A DNA stretch of 64,000 nt from Hofstenia miamia (Eukaryota > Xenacoelomorpha > Acoela): positions 665,472 to 729,471 of the forward strand of contig SCFE01000105.1 in assembly GCA_004352715.1 (NCBI GenBank). Direction: 5' to 3'. Positions within the stretch are counted from its first letter, which is position 1. The number at the start of each line of letters is the position of its first letter. The notes beneath the pieces are model-generated. The model ran no database searches and was not told the DNA's origin. It saw only the letters and a program-made list of their open reading frames with translations. Positions 12,250 to 22,860 of this stretch are shown piece by piece. Made by a program: the position numbers and the translations under genes.

Positions 12250-12605
12250 GTATTATATCGAAATATTGTGGTCGGCAACTAAGCAGAAGAACAAAAGAAC
12301 ATGAAACTAATTCAACCATATCAAAACACCTAAAAAATTGTGGACTAAGTTATGAGTAAAAATTTTAAAGAATACCGATGCAAAATATCTTAGAATCACT
12401 GAAAACATTCTAATAAGATCATTTCAACTAAGTCTAAATACGAAAGAAGATTATATACATAAACTATTGTTACCAATAATTAAGATTTAGTGAAATATAA
12501 CATTATTATAAAATCAAGTAAATTTAGAGGGAATTATTTGTAAAACTGACGATGACTTTGTAAGTCGAAATATATTTGAATGTTTTTGTTAACATTCAAT
12601 GTGGT
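12250..12605 (+). pseudogene. Penelope-like element 3' fragment
   Basis: In broken frames it reads CGRQLSRRTKEHETNSTISKHLKNCGL, matching the end of the GIY-YIG endonuclease region of the better copy at 24061-24903. It ends with the same 3' tail, ATTTAGAGGGAATTATTTG then ACGATGACTTTGTAAGTC. Many stops; non-functional. Confidence 0.7.
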
Positions 12606-13017
12606 AACCTTCCTATGGTGAACCTACACAAAATTGGCAAATTTAAGAAAGATCGAAACAGGAATGTACTTGTCTCTGTTAATATTAAATGGTCGGTAAA
12701 AAAATAATTGCAAATGCATACCGTCTTAAGACTTTCAATTATCTGAATAGAATATTTATTTCAAGTGATATACTGTACCTCCAGATGAGGTAATAATTGA
12801 GAACAAATTGCTGAACAAGTTCTGGGAATTAACACAGAATGGTACAAGTCGTGAAAACCCGCAAGTACGTGATCTTCAACTGCTTAATAATGTAATATCT
12901 GTATGCTAATGCAAGCAGTCCCTAGTTGTATATGTAGACCTTCGTTACAGAACTTACTGCATACAAAAATATTAACGGTTGCATATTAGCACTTGAGTTA
13001 CTTGCAATAAACGACTA

Positions 13018-13585
13018 CAGTATTTGCAAAAAAGATATCCCAATAAAGCACAAAAAGATCCTCATAGGGATTAGGAGATCCGAATAAGGCAAGAGGAGAT
13101 TCAACTAAGGCAAACAAACATCCCAATTATGCAAATTAATATCCAACATTTATCATTATGAACACTATATACATTGAATAGATAATCACATTGGCAATTT
13201 TTGAGGATGACTTCGGTAAATAAGGTGTGCACATTTTGTGCAAATGAAACATGCAAAAAGAAAAATATGTTTTCCAGCAGCTGGTGCACTTGAGAACAAG
13301 CGGTATGAAAGTATATGCAAAGTATATGAATACATATACAATAGCTATCTATGGTTTCTTATTCTCAGGTTCAAAAAAATGCACTCATTATCAATCTTAA
13401 TTTATAAAATGCCGTTGATTTGTATCTTTTACAAAAACAGTGAGATTTGAAGAAAAATATAATAAAAGTGTTGCAGTTTTGTTGCTTGCCAAATATTTAA
13501 GCTATTGTACTTAACGTATCGCCTTCAAAATTAAAATATAGACAATTCAGATGAAGGGCTACAACTTTTGCCGATAAACTTGTGA

Positions 13586-13628
<43 letters not shown>

Positions 13629-13827
13629 TTGGTCGAGTTCAGTTCAAATAAATTTATCGGATATTTGTTTGTATTAATTGGATGACTATTTGCCTTATTG
13701 GGATCTTTTCATGCCCAATTCTGATTTTTAGAAGCCTTAATTGGATCTTTTAATCTCAATATGGATTTCCTGATGCCATAATCAGATCTCTTTGTGCTCT
13801 ATTGGGATATTTTTTTGGCAAATACTG
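13018..13827. mobile_element. Long-TIR, TA-flanked non-autonomous transposon
   Basis: The left end CAGTATTTGCAAAAAAGATA and the right-end complement CAGTATTTGCCAAAAAAATA continue as matched inverted repeats through CCCAATA-AGCACAAA-AGATC for about 45 bp. TA flanks both ends (13016-13017, 13828-13829). Subterminal sequence repeats a loose GATCC-AT-A-GCA motif. An (AT)n tract lies at 13596-13622. No transposase. Confidence 0.8.
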
Positions 13828-13829
13828 TA

Positions 13830-14284
13830 GTACCGATGTAATTTAGATACCAACAATTTCAACTCTACTATTCCGACTTCATATCAACAATATCAACAAC
13901 TACGTGGCCTCCGGCTGATGTCAAACAATTACTCAACGTTAACAGTTAATGTGTAATAAGAGTATAATAATGTTTTGATAGTGTCACTATTTTGTTTCGC
14001 ATGTAGATTTTATATCCTCAATCAGCTTTTCACTATATACATGTTACAAGAATGTATGACCTGTCAAATATTAATTTCTTACTATCCGCATCCTTAGTCC
14101 TCATTTGGAGTGAGCCCACAGCAAGGATCAGCTCACAGGGTAGTTCACTCCTCGCGAAGCCATAAGGGCCTAGACTTGAATTATCATATTTAAATAACTA
14201 CCCCTTACTCAAGTCAGTAAGGTACATTTTTTGCTTGTTAATTAAGCACATTGTATAATAGTTTAAAGTTTGATTTCACGTGAT
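13830..14284. other. Non-coding stretch, nothing recognised
   Basis: No ORF or repeat motif of note between the TA-flanked element and the LINE remnant. Confidence 0.4.
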
Positions 14285-14321
14285 TGCAACATGTTAGAAT
14301 ACCTGTAATTCCCCAAACAAT

Positions 14322-15860
14322 GCCTTTTTGCATGGTATGTGGCAAGAAACAATCAACTCTTACAAATTTGAGTGGAAACTCAATGTGTTCACAATGTAAA
14401 AAAGATAAATATTCAAAAGGCTGCAATATATGCAAAAAACGAAATGGAATCCAATAATGAAAAAATCAAATGTGCAATGGGTAAACAGTTTTTCCACCCT
14501 ACATGCACAGGAATAAATTAATAAATCTGTGTTTGAACTTATACAAAAAGGAAAAATATAAGGCAGCATCTCCTGGAGTTGTGAAAATAATTGCATTTCA
14601 GCAGATGTACATGTAATTGATGCAGATGTCTCTTGCATTAGTACAGCAGTAACAGAAATAAAATTTTCCTGGATATTGGAAGAGCTCTGATCAAGAAAGG
14701 CTCAATAGAATCAATTCATGTCTTAGATGGCTGGACAAAATAATTGACAAGAACCAAAGTGTATTTATTTTATTTCTAGATTTATCAAATGCATTCAATT
14801 CAATTGATCATAATATCGTAATATATAAACTACAACAAATATAAAATTTTGAAAAATTAGCAATAAATTTAATTAGATCATTTAATTAGATTATTTAAGT
14901 AACAAACAACAATAAGTAAAAATTGAAAACACAAAATCTCATTCAATGATAATTATCAATGCACTCCAACTAGGTTCATTATTATTTAACATATATGTGA
15001 ATGACATCAAATTTGAAAATAAAATAAAAAGCGGACAGTATACTAATGATACTTTATTATATACAACCAAATATGAAGATTTACACAATGCATTAGACAA
15101 TCTTATATTTTGATAAAAATAAAACGAAGCTTAATATTGGGAAAACAAAGTTCATGGCCCCAAACAAATCAACGCCTTACAAGTACACAATGAAAAATTG
15201 AAAAAGAAAATATAATTGTAAACCTAGGAATTGTTTTTGATAAAAAATTATTATTTAGAGAACACATTAATAAAATAATGACAAAAAATAGCTCAGGGGA
15301 TCAAAGCGCTCTGCAAATTACAAATCTTTATACAAATTAAATGAAAAATTACAATCTTGAAATAATATAATTTGCCTAAGTGATCAAAAAATAAGTTAGA
15401 AAGAATGTTGAATTGGAGCTTAGCTATAATATGTGAAAAAAGCAATCAAAAAACTATCCTAAGAATTTACCATCTTTTTTCATTAGGCTATCTACAAAAA
15501 TTAAAATCACTACAAATATTTTTCAAAATTAGATCAATGAAGAACTTTCATCAAAACTCCATATTAGAAGTAAGTGCTATAGAAAATTTATATTTACAAA
15601 AAGAACCATGAATAACAGTTTTATCAATTATGTATAGATCAATGGAACAAATTATGACCTGAAATTAAAGAAGAATCAAAATTTAAATAATTTAAGAAAA
15701 AGATTGAAATAGAATTACTACCAACAAAAAAACACTTATTTGGATATTCAAAGATTAACATCTGTACAAGGTAATATCAATTTGCAACTAAGTGGATGTA
15801 TAGAAAACAATTTTCTTTAAACCTTAATAAGTACTTTTAGGACTTTTTTGTAAAGCATGA

Positions 15861-15931
<71 letters not shown>
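14322..15931 (+). pseudogene. LINE (CR1/jockey-like) remnant: zinc-finger ORF1 piece, RT piece and (TTA)n tail
   Basis: At 14322-14530 a cysteine-rich PHD-like module is visible in two frames: CMVC, CSQC, CNIC, then IKCAMGKQFFHPTC, as in ORF1 of many CR1-like LINEs. RT follows from about 14770 with FLDLSNAFNSIDHN (motif A), QLGSLLFNIYVNDI (motif B) and QYTNDTLLYT (motif C). Motif C should read YADD, so both catalytic-site context and frames are damaged. A 68-codon piece at 15405-15611 (NWSLAIICEKSNQKTILRIYHLF) fits the RT C-terminal region. The element ends at about 15862 and runs into a (TTA)n tract at 15863-15931 used as a LINE 3' tail, which then enters an assembly gap. ORF1 and RT are too close, implying an internal deletion. 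Confidence 0.8.
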
Positions 15932-16218
15932 NNNNNNNNNNNNNNNNNNNNNNNNNNNNNNNNNNNNNNNNNNNNNNNNNNNNNNNNNNNNNNNNNNNNN
16001 NNNNNNNNNNNNNNNNNNNNNNNNNNNNNNNNNNNNNNNNNNNNNNNNNNNNNNNNNNNNNNNNNNNNNNNNNNNNNNNNNNNNNNNNNNNNNNNNNNNN
16101 NNNNNNNNNNNNNNNNNNNNNNNNNNNNNNNNNNNNNNNNNNNNNNNNNNNNNNNNNNNNNNNNNNNNNNNNNNNNNNNNNNNNNNNNNNNNNNNNNNNN
16201 NNNNNNNNNNNNNNNNNN
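15932..16218. other. Assembly gap (N) after a microsatellite
   Basis: Run of 287 N directly after the (TTA)n tract; a polymerase or assembly stall at the simple repeat is likely. Confidence 0.99.
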
Positions 16219-16829
16219 TTTTTACATGGTCCTCGTCACGTTAATGACAAACTTCTTGCTAGGGATGGAATACATCTTTCTCGTCAAGGTCTAGCTCACA
16301 TGATCCGCAATCTCTAATACTACTTCAGACCCCACATAATCTCCAATCCATCTCATCGTCTAGCAAATGTTTCTTATTCAAAAGCTGTAACCGCTCGTCG
16401 CGTCCTTCTCCCTACTCCTTCATATCAATCTATATGACACAGGTACTTTTACTTTTAAATTTGTATATTTTAGCATATCTTTGCTTAAAAAATGTAGCTA
16501 TATACTATATACACTCAGACATATCACCTCTCAACTCACAACACACCACCACTAAGCACTACTACATAACAACACTTAAATTCAGTAAGTTCATTTTCTA
16601 CCAAATCTTCAAGTTTTGCTCTAAAATTTATGAGAAAACAAACGGCAATTTTCTTAAAATTTTATGTTTAATTTTTCTTTTAATATACTACGCATATACA
16701 GTTAAATTCAGTACGTTTATTCCTAATAATCTCGATAAATATTTTTATTTCATAAGATTACTACTCTCAGGAGATATTAAACTTAACCCAGGACCAATTT
16801 TAGAAGAATCGCAAATAGAAATAAAATTA
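16219..16829 (+). pseudogene. Second LINE fragment: ORF1 esterase C-terminus and ORF2 start with 2A-like motif
   Basis: Just after the gap the frame reads LARDGIHLSRQGLAHMIRNL then stop, matching the Asp-x-x-His end of the SGNH/esterase domain found in ORF1 of L2/CR1-type LINEs. A second frame from 16434 leads to LLLSGDIKLNPGP (16758-16796). D-I-x-x-N-P-G-P is the 2A-like recoding motif known at the N-terminus of several non-LTR retrotransposon ORF2 proteins. About 10 residues later similarity is lost, and the sequence becomes the opposite-strand EnSpm transposase near 16830. The endonuclease and RT are absent. Confidence 0.7.
16773..16796 (+). promoter_or_regulatory. 2A-like ribosome-skipping motif (DIKLNPGP)
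   Basis: Encoded D-I-K-L-N-P-G-P preceded by LLLSG. Known 2A peptides read D-(V/I)-E-x-N-P-G-P; here Lys replaces Glu, so activity is uncertain. Its place at the start of a LINE ORF2 matches described LINE 2A peptides. Confidence 0.65.
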
Positions 16830-18539
16830 AAAAATTACTGCAATAACTATATAAAAATCATCAACAGTATATTTGTTCACAAAGGCGACTATTTGATCAT
16901 TTTGCTTAAAAAAATACTTAATCTTTACGACAGCTTTAGAAGTCAGCATACACGTATCATTAGCACTTTCACAATCAAATATTGTATCTTTAATGGTATA
17001 ACGTCTAAAACATTCATGAGATAAATGCGAGATATTGAATAACGGTATGCACAATTTTTCATTTTTAACGGAGCTTACAAAAGAAAGAGACTGTCCTTGT
17101 TCCTTGATACGATTAGATAGCTGCTGTAGAGGTAATCTTCCACTTCGAATAACTCTTTTAATATTTTTCATAAAGTTTTCGAAAGGGAAACAAGAAAAAT
17201 AATCCAATGATCGAAATTTTAAAACATTATCTTTCAAATGTATCAGAGAGTGAACATTATATACGTTGAACTGTTTCCCATATAGATTTTCGCAAGACTG
17301 AACAAATGCCCTCAACAGATCTCCAGCAAAATTTACATATATAAGTTCCTTTGCCAAATTCGCGTCAGCAAATAGTTGTAAATAATGTTTGTAATAAATA
17401 TCGGGTAAAACACGTAAGGAGAAAACACCAATATATAGCAAAATCAATCTAAATTCTGTAGCTTTATAGAATTTTAGATCAACCAAAGCACGAAGTTTTC
17501 GAGAAAATTCACTAGGCAAATATGGATTTAAAAAGAGAAAAGAGTTGGAAATTTTGGTTGATACAGTAGGATGGTAACAAACTAAATGTGAATTTTGCCA
17601 TGCATGCAACAACTTACGCATCAAGCCTAGGCAAGTTAAATGCATATAATCCAATGGGAAGTCTTGAATCATGTCAACACTTTCAAGACGTATAAATGGA
17701 GAGTCTCCAGTATGATGATTCCAATCATTTTGAGATCTGAAGCACAAATCAGTACACTGATTACCTTCACCAAGATAAACAACTCTGTTTAACACGTATT
17801 CACCCTCAACGTCACAAAAATTACATGCTGAATACCCTCCATGATTTTTTACAGACTTAATAAAACTACGTGAAGGTGCATCCATTGTCAAATGATGGAT
17901 ACAGATTTTTACTGTTTTTTGAAGATCAGGAATATACACACCTCTTTGAAAAAGTAAAAGTTCATCAATTAAATTTTTAAGAAATTCAAACACATTTGGT
18001 TTCCCTTTACCAAAAATCTTGCTAAAATTGGCAAAAACTGGTACTACTTGACTTAAAAACAGGTAGCCCGTCAAAGTTTAAGGCTATTTTGATGTTGCCA
18101 TTTGCTGCAATCATATGAGGATTTTCTAGTAAGAACAACTTTAATCCAAAGTAGCAGAACTCACCATTTTGCACAGTTGATATAGCTGAAATATTCCTTG
18201 ACGTCGGAACAATGATCTAGAATCTAGCGGTAAGTTTGGACACGTTTTATGCAAAATGTGTAGAAGTTTTGTAGCAGCCGTTTGGGTAATATTATTTTCT
18301 ATAACCCATTTACGGAGTTCAGTTAAATTTAGATATTCAGTATCTGAAGCAGGAGAATTTGAAGTATTAAAACTGTCAGAGGAATCAAGGTCATTGCTTG
18401 AAGGACACTGATAAAATTCTATCTCGTTGTAAGCTTCACTAGGGAAAAATTCATCACTCTCTGATTCCGAAGAGTTGTTATTAAAAGCAACAATTGCTGA
18501 TGCTGTTGCTTTCAAATTGCGTGTGCGCTTGCGATTCAT
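16830..18539 (-). pseudogene. Tnp2-like (EnSpm) transposase, internally deleted
   Basis: DDE-type transposase of the metazoan Tnp2 family. The 132-codon N-terminal ORF (18539-18141) has the acidic Ser-rich start, then LRKWVIENNITQTAATKLLHILHK and LPLDSRSLF, standard N-terminal blocks. The second ORF (18074-16830) has VFANFSKIFGKGKPNVFEFL, HHLTMDAPSRSFIKSVKNH with the first catalytic Asp context, the CxxC pair ACNFCDVEGEYV, and FPLDYMHLTCLGLMRKLL. Between them only about 65 bp remain, so the conserved DG-LP-KSS part is missing and the frame is closed by a stop after SSATLD. The C-terminus ends at the junction with the LINE. Not functional as it stands. Confidence 0.85.
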
Positions 18540-19490
18540 TGAATTCTAAAAATTTAAATGACATAAAATTTTTTTCCATTATTTCAATTACATTGGGTGA
18601 ATAAGAAAAAGCAAATTACACAGGTGATGTGTTCAAATATAAAAACTGCTTAGTGATAAGCGAGAAAGTCTTCAATGATTTAAAAAAAATAACCAGTACA
18701 ATACTAAACAGTTGCTACAACTTACAATTTTACAAACTCTCATGTGAAAAGCACATTTCTATGACAAACAATGTTTTCTATTGAATGTATTGCGCATTCG
18801 AAATGTCTATAATTTCCCACTAAATTATCACTACAAAAATAAAAAAACACTCAAGGTTGGAAAGTCAAGTTTCAAAATTTCGTTTACGTTGGTGAAAATA
18901 AATAGAATTAATGTAAATATACTGAAAAACCAGAATAATTTGTAGTAGAATCAAAATAAATATATTGAGGATTTCAATTATTTTAACAGTAAAACTAAAT
19001 CATAGACTGCACGCTAAATTGAAAATTTAGTATAGATTTAGAGGCAATTAAATGCATTTAGCGTACTTTACTATTTTTTAAAAATAATTGCATGCTTCAA
19101 TTATTTTTTTATAATCAGTAAATCGAACATATGATTGATATTAGCTTAGATGAAGACAAAATTTACTAAGTCTAGGTGAATAAATCAGAAACTTAAGCTG
19201 TCCAATCCTTCAAAATTGGAGCAATACATTTTTTATTAAAAACAGCATTTTAAAAAATTTTGAAAATTTATTTTATATAATTTAATATTAAATATATTTT
19301 ATTCTTTTTAATAAATTATTTCTTAAGAAATTTTATACGAGACGCTGGAAGGAATTGATTGGCTAAAAATTAACGAATGAAATTCGAAGCTACAATGCTC
19401 TTGCGTGCCGCACATGGAAATTACGCTACTATTGCGACAAATTTTGTAGCGTGCTAGCTACTTGCGACCGGCATTATGGTGCTTGTTGGG
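16830..19490 (-). mobile_element. EnSpm/CACTA (Tnp2-like) DNA transposon, truncated on its 3' side
   Basis: Transposase pieces lie at 16830-18074 and 18141-18539. The 5' terminus on the minus strand begins CCCAACAAGCACCATAATGC at 19490, the same CCCA start as the three MITEs at 3.9, 40.9 and 43.0 kb. About 950 bp of AT-rich leader separates it from the first ORF and contains reiterated TAGC / GCGAC motifs near the end. The opposite terminus is missing: the LINE fragment abuts at about 16830. The flank outside the CCCA end is an LTR of another element. Confidence 0.75.
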
Positions 19491-20530
19491 TATTTGATAT
19501 TAATTTGCTCGGCAGTATTTTACAAAAATCAAAAGATGATATCGTGCACACACTATTCAATGCGTAATTATAACAGCAGACGAAGAAAAACCGGGAAACT
19601 GTCAACAACGTCTACTAACAGGTACTAGCCGAGTATTTGATTGTTTGCAACTATTCAATATAAATATGCAGTGATTGATTTTATTTGTGATGAACGAATT
19701 TTCCTGGATTTACTTCATTATCTTGTCAGGTTATTTAATTAATTAAATGGAAAGCTAAACATTCGAGCACTAGAGTAATCCTACGGTGGTCCCCGAATCC
19801 CTCTAAATGAATTCTGGAGCAGCTTGCAGACTACAGCCTTTCAAAAGTCCTGTGCGGCCAGTAGCCTAGATTCCTCGATGTGCTTTTAGATTAGGAATAG
19901 GAATAGGGATTTTTATCCATTATAGCTTTCATATTGTTCATGAAATAGACATCACTATTATTACTTTTAGGTCAACCATTTATAGATCTGAAATGCTCTA
20001 CAATCGCTACGTACCTTATTGTACAATGTATTTACTTATTGGTAAATTAGAGGACTATCGACCGACTTAAAAAATAGTTTTCTTGCAGACAGCTTTGATT
20101 GTTCACATGTACGAAAGGTTAACATGTATGCTTATATCTGTAGGGTTATTATATGTAAGGCAAAATAACAAGCAAAAGCATCGAGGTTGCATTACTTCCT
20201 TTTATTTTCATAGCAATAATAACAAGAACAATCAATGCACTAAATTAGTAAGTTATCACATACACAATATCACTGAGACAACATTCTACGCACTGAGAGA
20301 ACCATTGGTTTCCACTGCAATGTACAAGTAGTCTGGAGCTGTTACCAAGGAAGATGTCTCTTGCGCATAGATTGGCGTCGGGTTTCGACCCTCTACCATC
20401 CACTGCTCTCGATCTAAACAAGCTGTTGTTAGTCAAAGCATTCAGGAATGCTGATTTGATATTAATTTAGTTAATAAGTAACGCAACAAAGGTAAATAAA
20501 ATATGTATAATATTATGAAGTAATTTTTAA
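19491..20530 (+). mobile_element. LTR fragment of the gypsy family seen on the minus strand at 53-55 kb
   Basis: It aligns by eye over about 1 kb with the minus-strand LTR at 53404-55059. Shared blocks, in order, are TTTGATATTAATT, CTGTCAACAAC, TGGATTTACTT, TCAGGTTAT, GGAAAGCTAAA, TTCGAGCACTAG, the TGTTCACATGTAC...TTAACATGTA segment and AACAATCAATGCACTAAATTA. Its 5' part is missing where the EnSpm terminus sits. It is diverged and carries no coding potential; the 82-codon ORF at 20083 is LTR sequence. Confidence 0.75.
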
Positions 20531-20559
20531 GTTGTTTCCCACATTTATATTTTTATGGC

Positions 20560-21105
20560 ATGATAAAATTGAATATAGTCTTGTTGATAGCTGTAATTGA
20601 TTGCGAAGAATACATTTTGCCTGAAGTTCCATTGCATAAAAGTTCGCTAAATTTTTGGTGGCTTGAAAGATTTGATTCGATTTGGAATACTCAGTGGTTC
20701 CATTACCTAAATTTGGACATTAGAATATTTTTGCATCATTTTCATGAATGCAGCACACTTTACGACATTGATTGGGTAGAAGTGAGAATCATAGCTGAAA
20801 AAGCAAAGAAGTATTACAACAAAATAAGCGATAGAGCAATAGCTCCGCATTTGTATTACAAAGAAGCGAGTTTAATATATTATGTATTAAACTGCGCTTG
20901 TAGTGGAACCACCAAAAGGTGCTACGGATGTAGCTACGATCATTGCAAAAAGCATATTTGGGAAAGAAGAAATACTTATTGTCCAAATCCTTGCAGTTAT
21001 GATTGGTGCTTAAACTGCAAAAGCGTGCCTGTGATTGAGGGTCAGGCATTGCAACCCTGTGATCTAAATATTGCATATGTATTAAGAATTAAGAAATGTG
21101 GTTGA
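20560..21105 (+). CDS. Unidentified secreted-looking cysteine-rich protein (181 aa)
   Basis: A single open frame of 181 codons starts at ATG 20560. The first 16 residues, MIKLNIVLLIAVIDCE, look like a short signal peptide. The middle is aromatic-rich (NFWWLERFDSIW, QWFHYLNLDIRIF). The C-terminal 70 residues hold 11 cysteines in closely spaced pairs (NCACSG, RCYGCSYDHCKKH, YCPNPCSYDWCLNC), suggesting a disulfide-rich or metal-binding module. No transposon protein has this pattern and no stop or frameshift interrupts it. I do not recognise the family. The gene may be single-exon or a 3' exon; an LTR fragment ends just upstream. Expression evidence would decide whether it is real. Confidence 0.5.
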   Translation: MIKLNIVLLIAVIDCEEYILPEVPLHKSSLNFWWLERFDSIWNTQWFHYLNLDIRIFLHHFHECSTLYDIDWVEVRIIAEKAKKYYNKISDRAIAPHLYYKEASLIYYVLNCACSGTTKRCYGCSYDHCKKHIWERRNTYCPNPCSYDWCLNCKSVPVIEGQALQPCDLNIAYVLRIKKCG

Positions 21106-21502
21106 CTTAAATTGATACTTAAGTACACATTTAGTTTTATTAAATCATGACATACTAAAAACACTGCCTGGAACCTTACAGGAAAAGATTTAATAAAGAA
21201 GGCAAACCTGTATAATTCAAACATAATTCTTGGTCAATATATTTCTTATGAATGTTATAGCATTGTAATATTTTAATGTATCTACCAATAAATTTAACTT
21301 ATTTACTGTATACATTTAAATATAAATGTTGATAGACACAAATTTTAAAACTTTTTTTAATCAACATCATTATTTGGCTTTCTTTTGACATTTTTAAGAT
21401 GTACATTACAACAAGTATTACATAAATAAAATACTGTACTAATTATATTCACAAAGTGTGCTTTACCCGCTTAACAACCACGGAAATTTGTTAAGTTCAT
21501 TA
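21106..21502. other. Non-coding stretch downstream of the cysteine-rich ORF
   Basis: AT-rich, no ORF. Several AATAAA-type sites (for example near 21190, 21287 and 21424) could serve as polyadenylation signals for the upstream ORF. Confidence 0.35.
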
Positions 21503-21557
21503 CCTGTGTGCACCGGCGCACCCAGCTTTTTTTCTGAGGAGGGGAACTATTCTCTAG

Positions 21558-21610
<53 letters not shown>

Positions 21611-21758
21611 CCTATGAGTATATATATATGTATATACAAACATAGAAATTCTTATTATAATACTCTGCTATATGATATTTTATATTTATACAATATATAC
21701 ACATCAATAAACAAAATTTAAAAGTATTTTAGTAATATAAAACACTGCTTTTCCATTT

Positions 21759-21764
21759 AAAAAA
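21759..21764 (-). terminator. RNA polymerase III terminator of tRNA-Trp
   Basis: Six consecutive T on the transcribed-sense strand, two bases after the tRNA 3' end, fitting a pol III stop. Confidence 0.85.
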
Positions 21765-21766
21765 TT

Positions 21767-21838
21767 TGACCCTGACGTGATTCGAACACGCAACCTTCTG
21801 ATCTGGAGTCAGACGCGCTACCGTTGCGCCACAGAGTC
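21767..21838 (-). tRNA. tRNA-Trp (CCA anticodon)
   Basis: A 72-nt sequence folds as a complete cloverleaf: acceptor GACTCTG pairs with CAGGGTC (one G-U), D-arm GCGC...GCGC, anticodon loop CTCCAGA with anticodon CCA, and T-loop TTCGAAT. A-box TGGCGCAACGG and B-box GTTCGAATC are intact. There is no intron. Sequence is very close to the remembered animal nuclear tRNA-Trp. It delivers tryptophan at UGG codons. Confidence 0.97.
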
Positions 21839-21904
21839 ATATGAAACCAATTTTCAACAAATGTAATAAAACATTCTTATCCTAACAATTTTGTTGAATC
21901 ATTA

Positions 21905-21906
<2 letters not shown>

Positions 21907-21998
<92 letters not shown>
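21907..21998. repeat. Long (AT)n microsatellite
   Basis: About 45 AT units close to the tRNA gene. A shorter tract (21559-21609) lies on the other side. Confidence 0.95.
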
Positions 21999-22001
<3 letters not shown>

Positions 22002-22224
22002 CATATTTTCATAGATATTCTTACATGCAAAGTAGTTTATAAATTCATTATTCTGAAGATTTTCACTACAACAATGGAAAAAGCATTGTCAGGGAAATTA
22101 AATAGTATACACTTTTTGACATGCTACCCAAAACAGAAAGGTTGATATTAACGAAATTCAACTATTCAAATTAAGGTTTACTATTTCATATATCTACTTT
22201 TTTATGTCATTTATATAATTAAAT

Positions 22225-22860
22225 TTCAACATAGCAAACGTAACCAGCATACTATGAATGTTTGTTAAAAATTACTAAAACTGAATTATTTTTCCCTACC
22301 CCTATTCAACCATTACTAAGATTGGCTAACACACATATCTGCTCCGTGGTTCAGTAGGTGAGGATGATTTTGAACACAGACTGTTGTCCTGTTAACTGAT
22401 CCTAATCTCAATAGGAAAAATTTCCATTTTTTGTGGTAGGATGATCTTTAAAAAATTCTTACTTTCTTATTTCTTAGTTATTCCAACCAAAAACTTAGGC
22501 CACCTAATTCTTGCAGGCTTGAATCATGCCCAACTCAGCTTTTAAGAAAATGTGCTCACTGAAGTTGAAAATTCTAGATTGAATTTTTCAAGAATAGGTA
22601 ATACTGATGTACAATTTCAAAACGTTGTTTAAGAAATTGTATAATATTCACTGCAACTGTTGTGTAATAGTTTATTTTTTTCAATTTCAGCCCCTTTTTT
22701 CCAATAGCTCAGTCGAGCCGCAGCCCACCGCGGCTCTGACTTCAACTCCTGTTAGCAGAAGAGAGAACAAGACTGAGGATCATGCTGTATTAATACTGTG
22801 CGTCTACAAAATACCTTTAGTTACATTTTGTAACTTGCCATAATTTGAATTTAATACATT
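22225..22860 (+). repeat. Dispersed repeat R, copy 1
   Basis: It aligns by eye with 39122-39805 in the same orientation. Shared blocks are AACCAGCAT-A-TATGAAT, TGCTCCGTGGTTCAGTAGGTGAGG, TTTTTCAAGA-TA, TTTCAGC-C and TTACA-TTTG-AACTTGCCATAAT. The CTCCRTRGTTCAGTNGGTGAGG block resembles a tRNA-like A-box; a weak TTTCGAATAC B-box-like block is seen only in copy 2. No ORF. It may be part of a larger transposon family that includes the surrounding hAT-like element. Confidence 0.7.

Noticed and set aside
16434-17024. 196-codon plus ORF as a single gene
   Set aside because: Its first two thirds are a LINE ORF2 start; the last third is antisense to the EnSpm transposase.
20083-20331. ORF with relatives at 25252 and 53549-54380, looking like a protein family
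   Set aside because: All copies lie in LTR sequence of one gypsy family; similarity is at DNA level and frames are not preserved.
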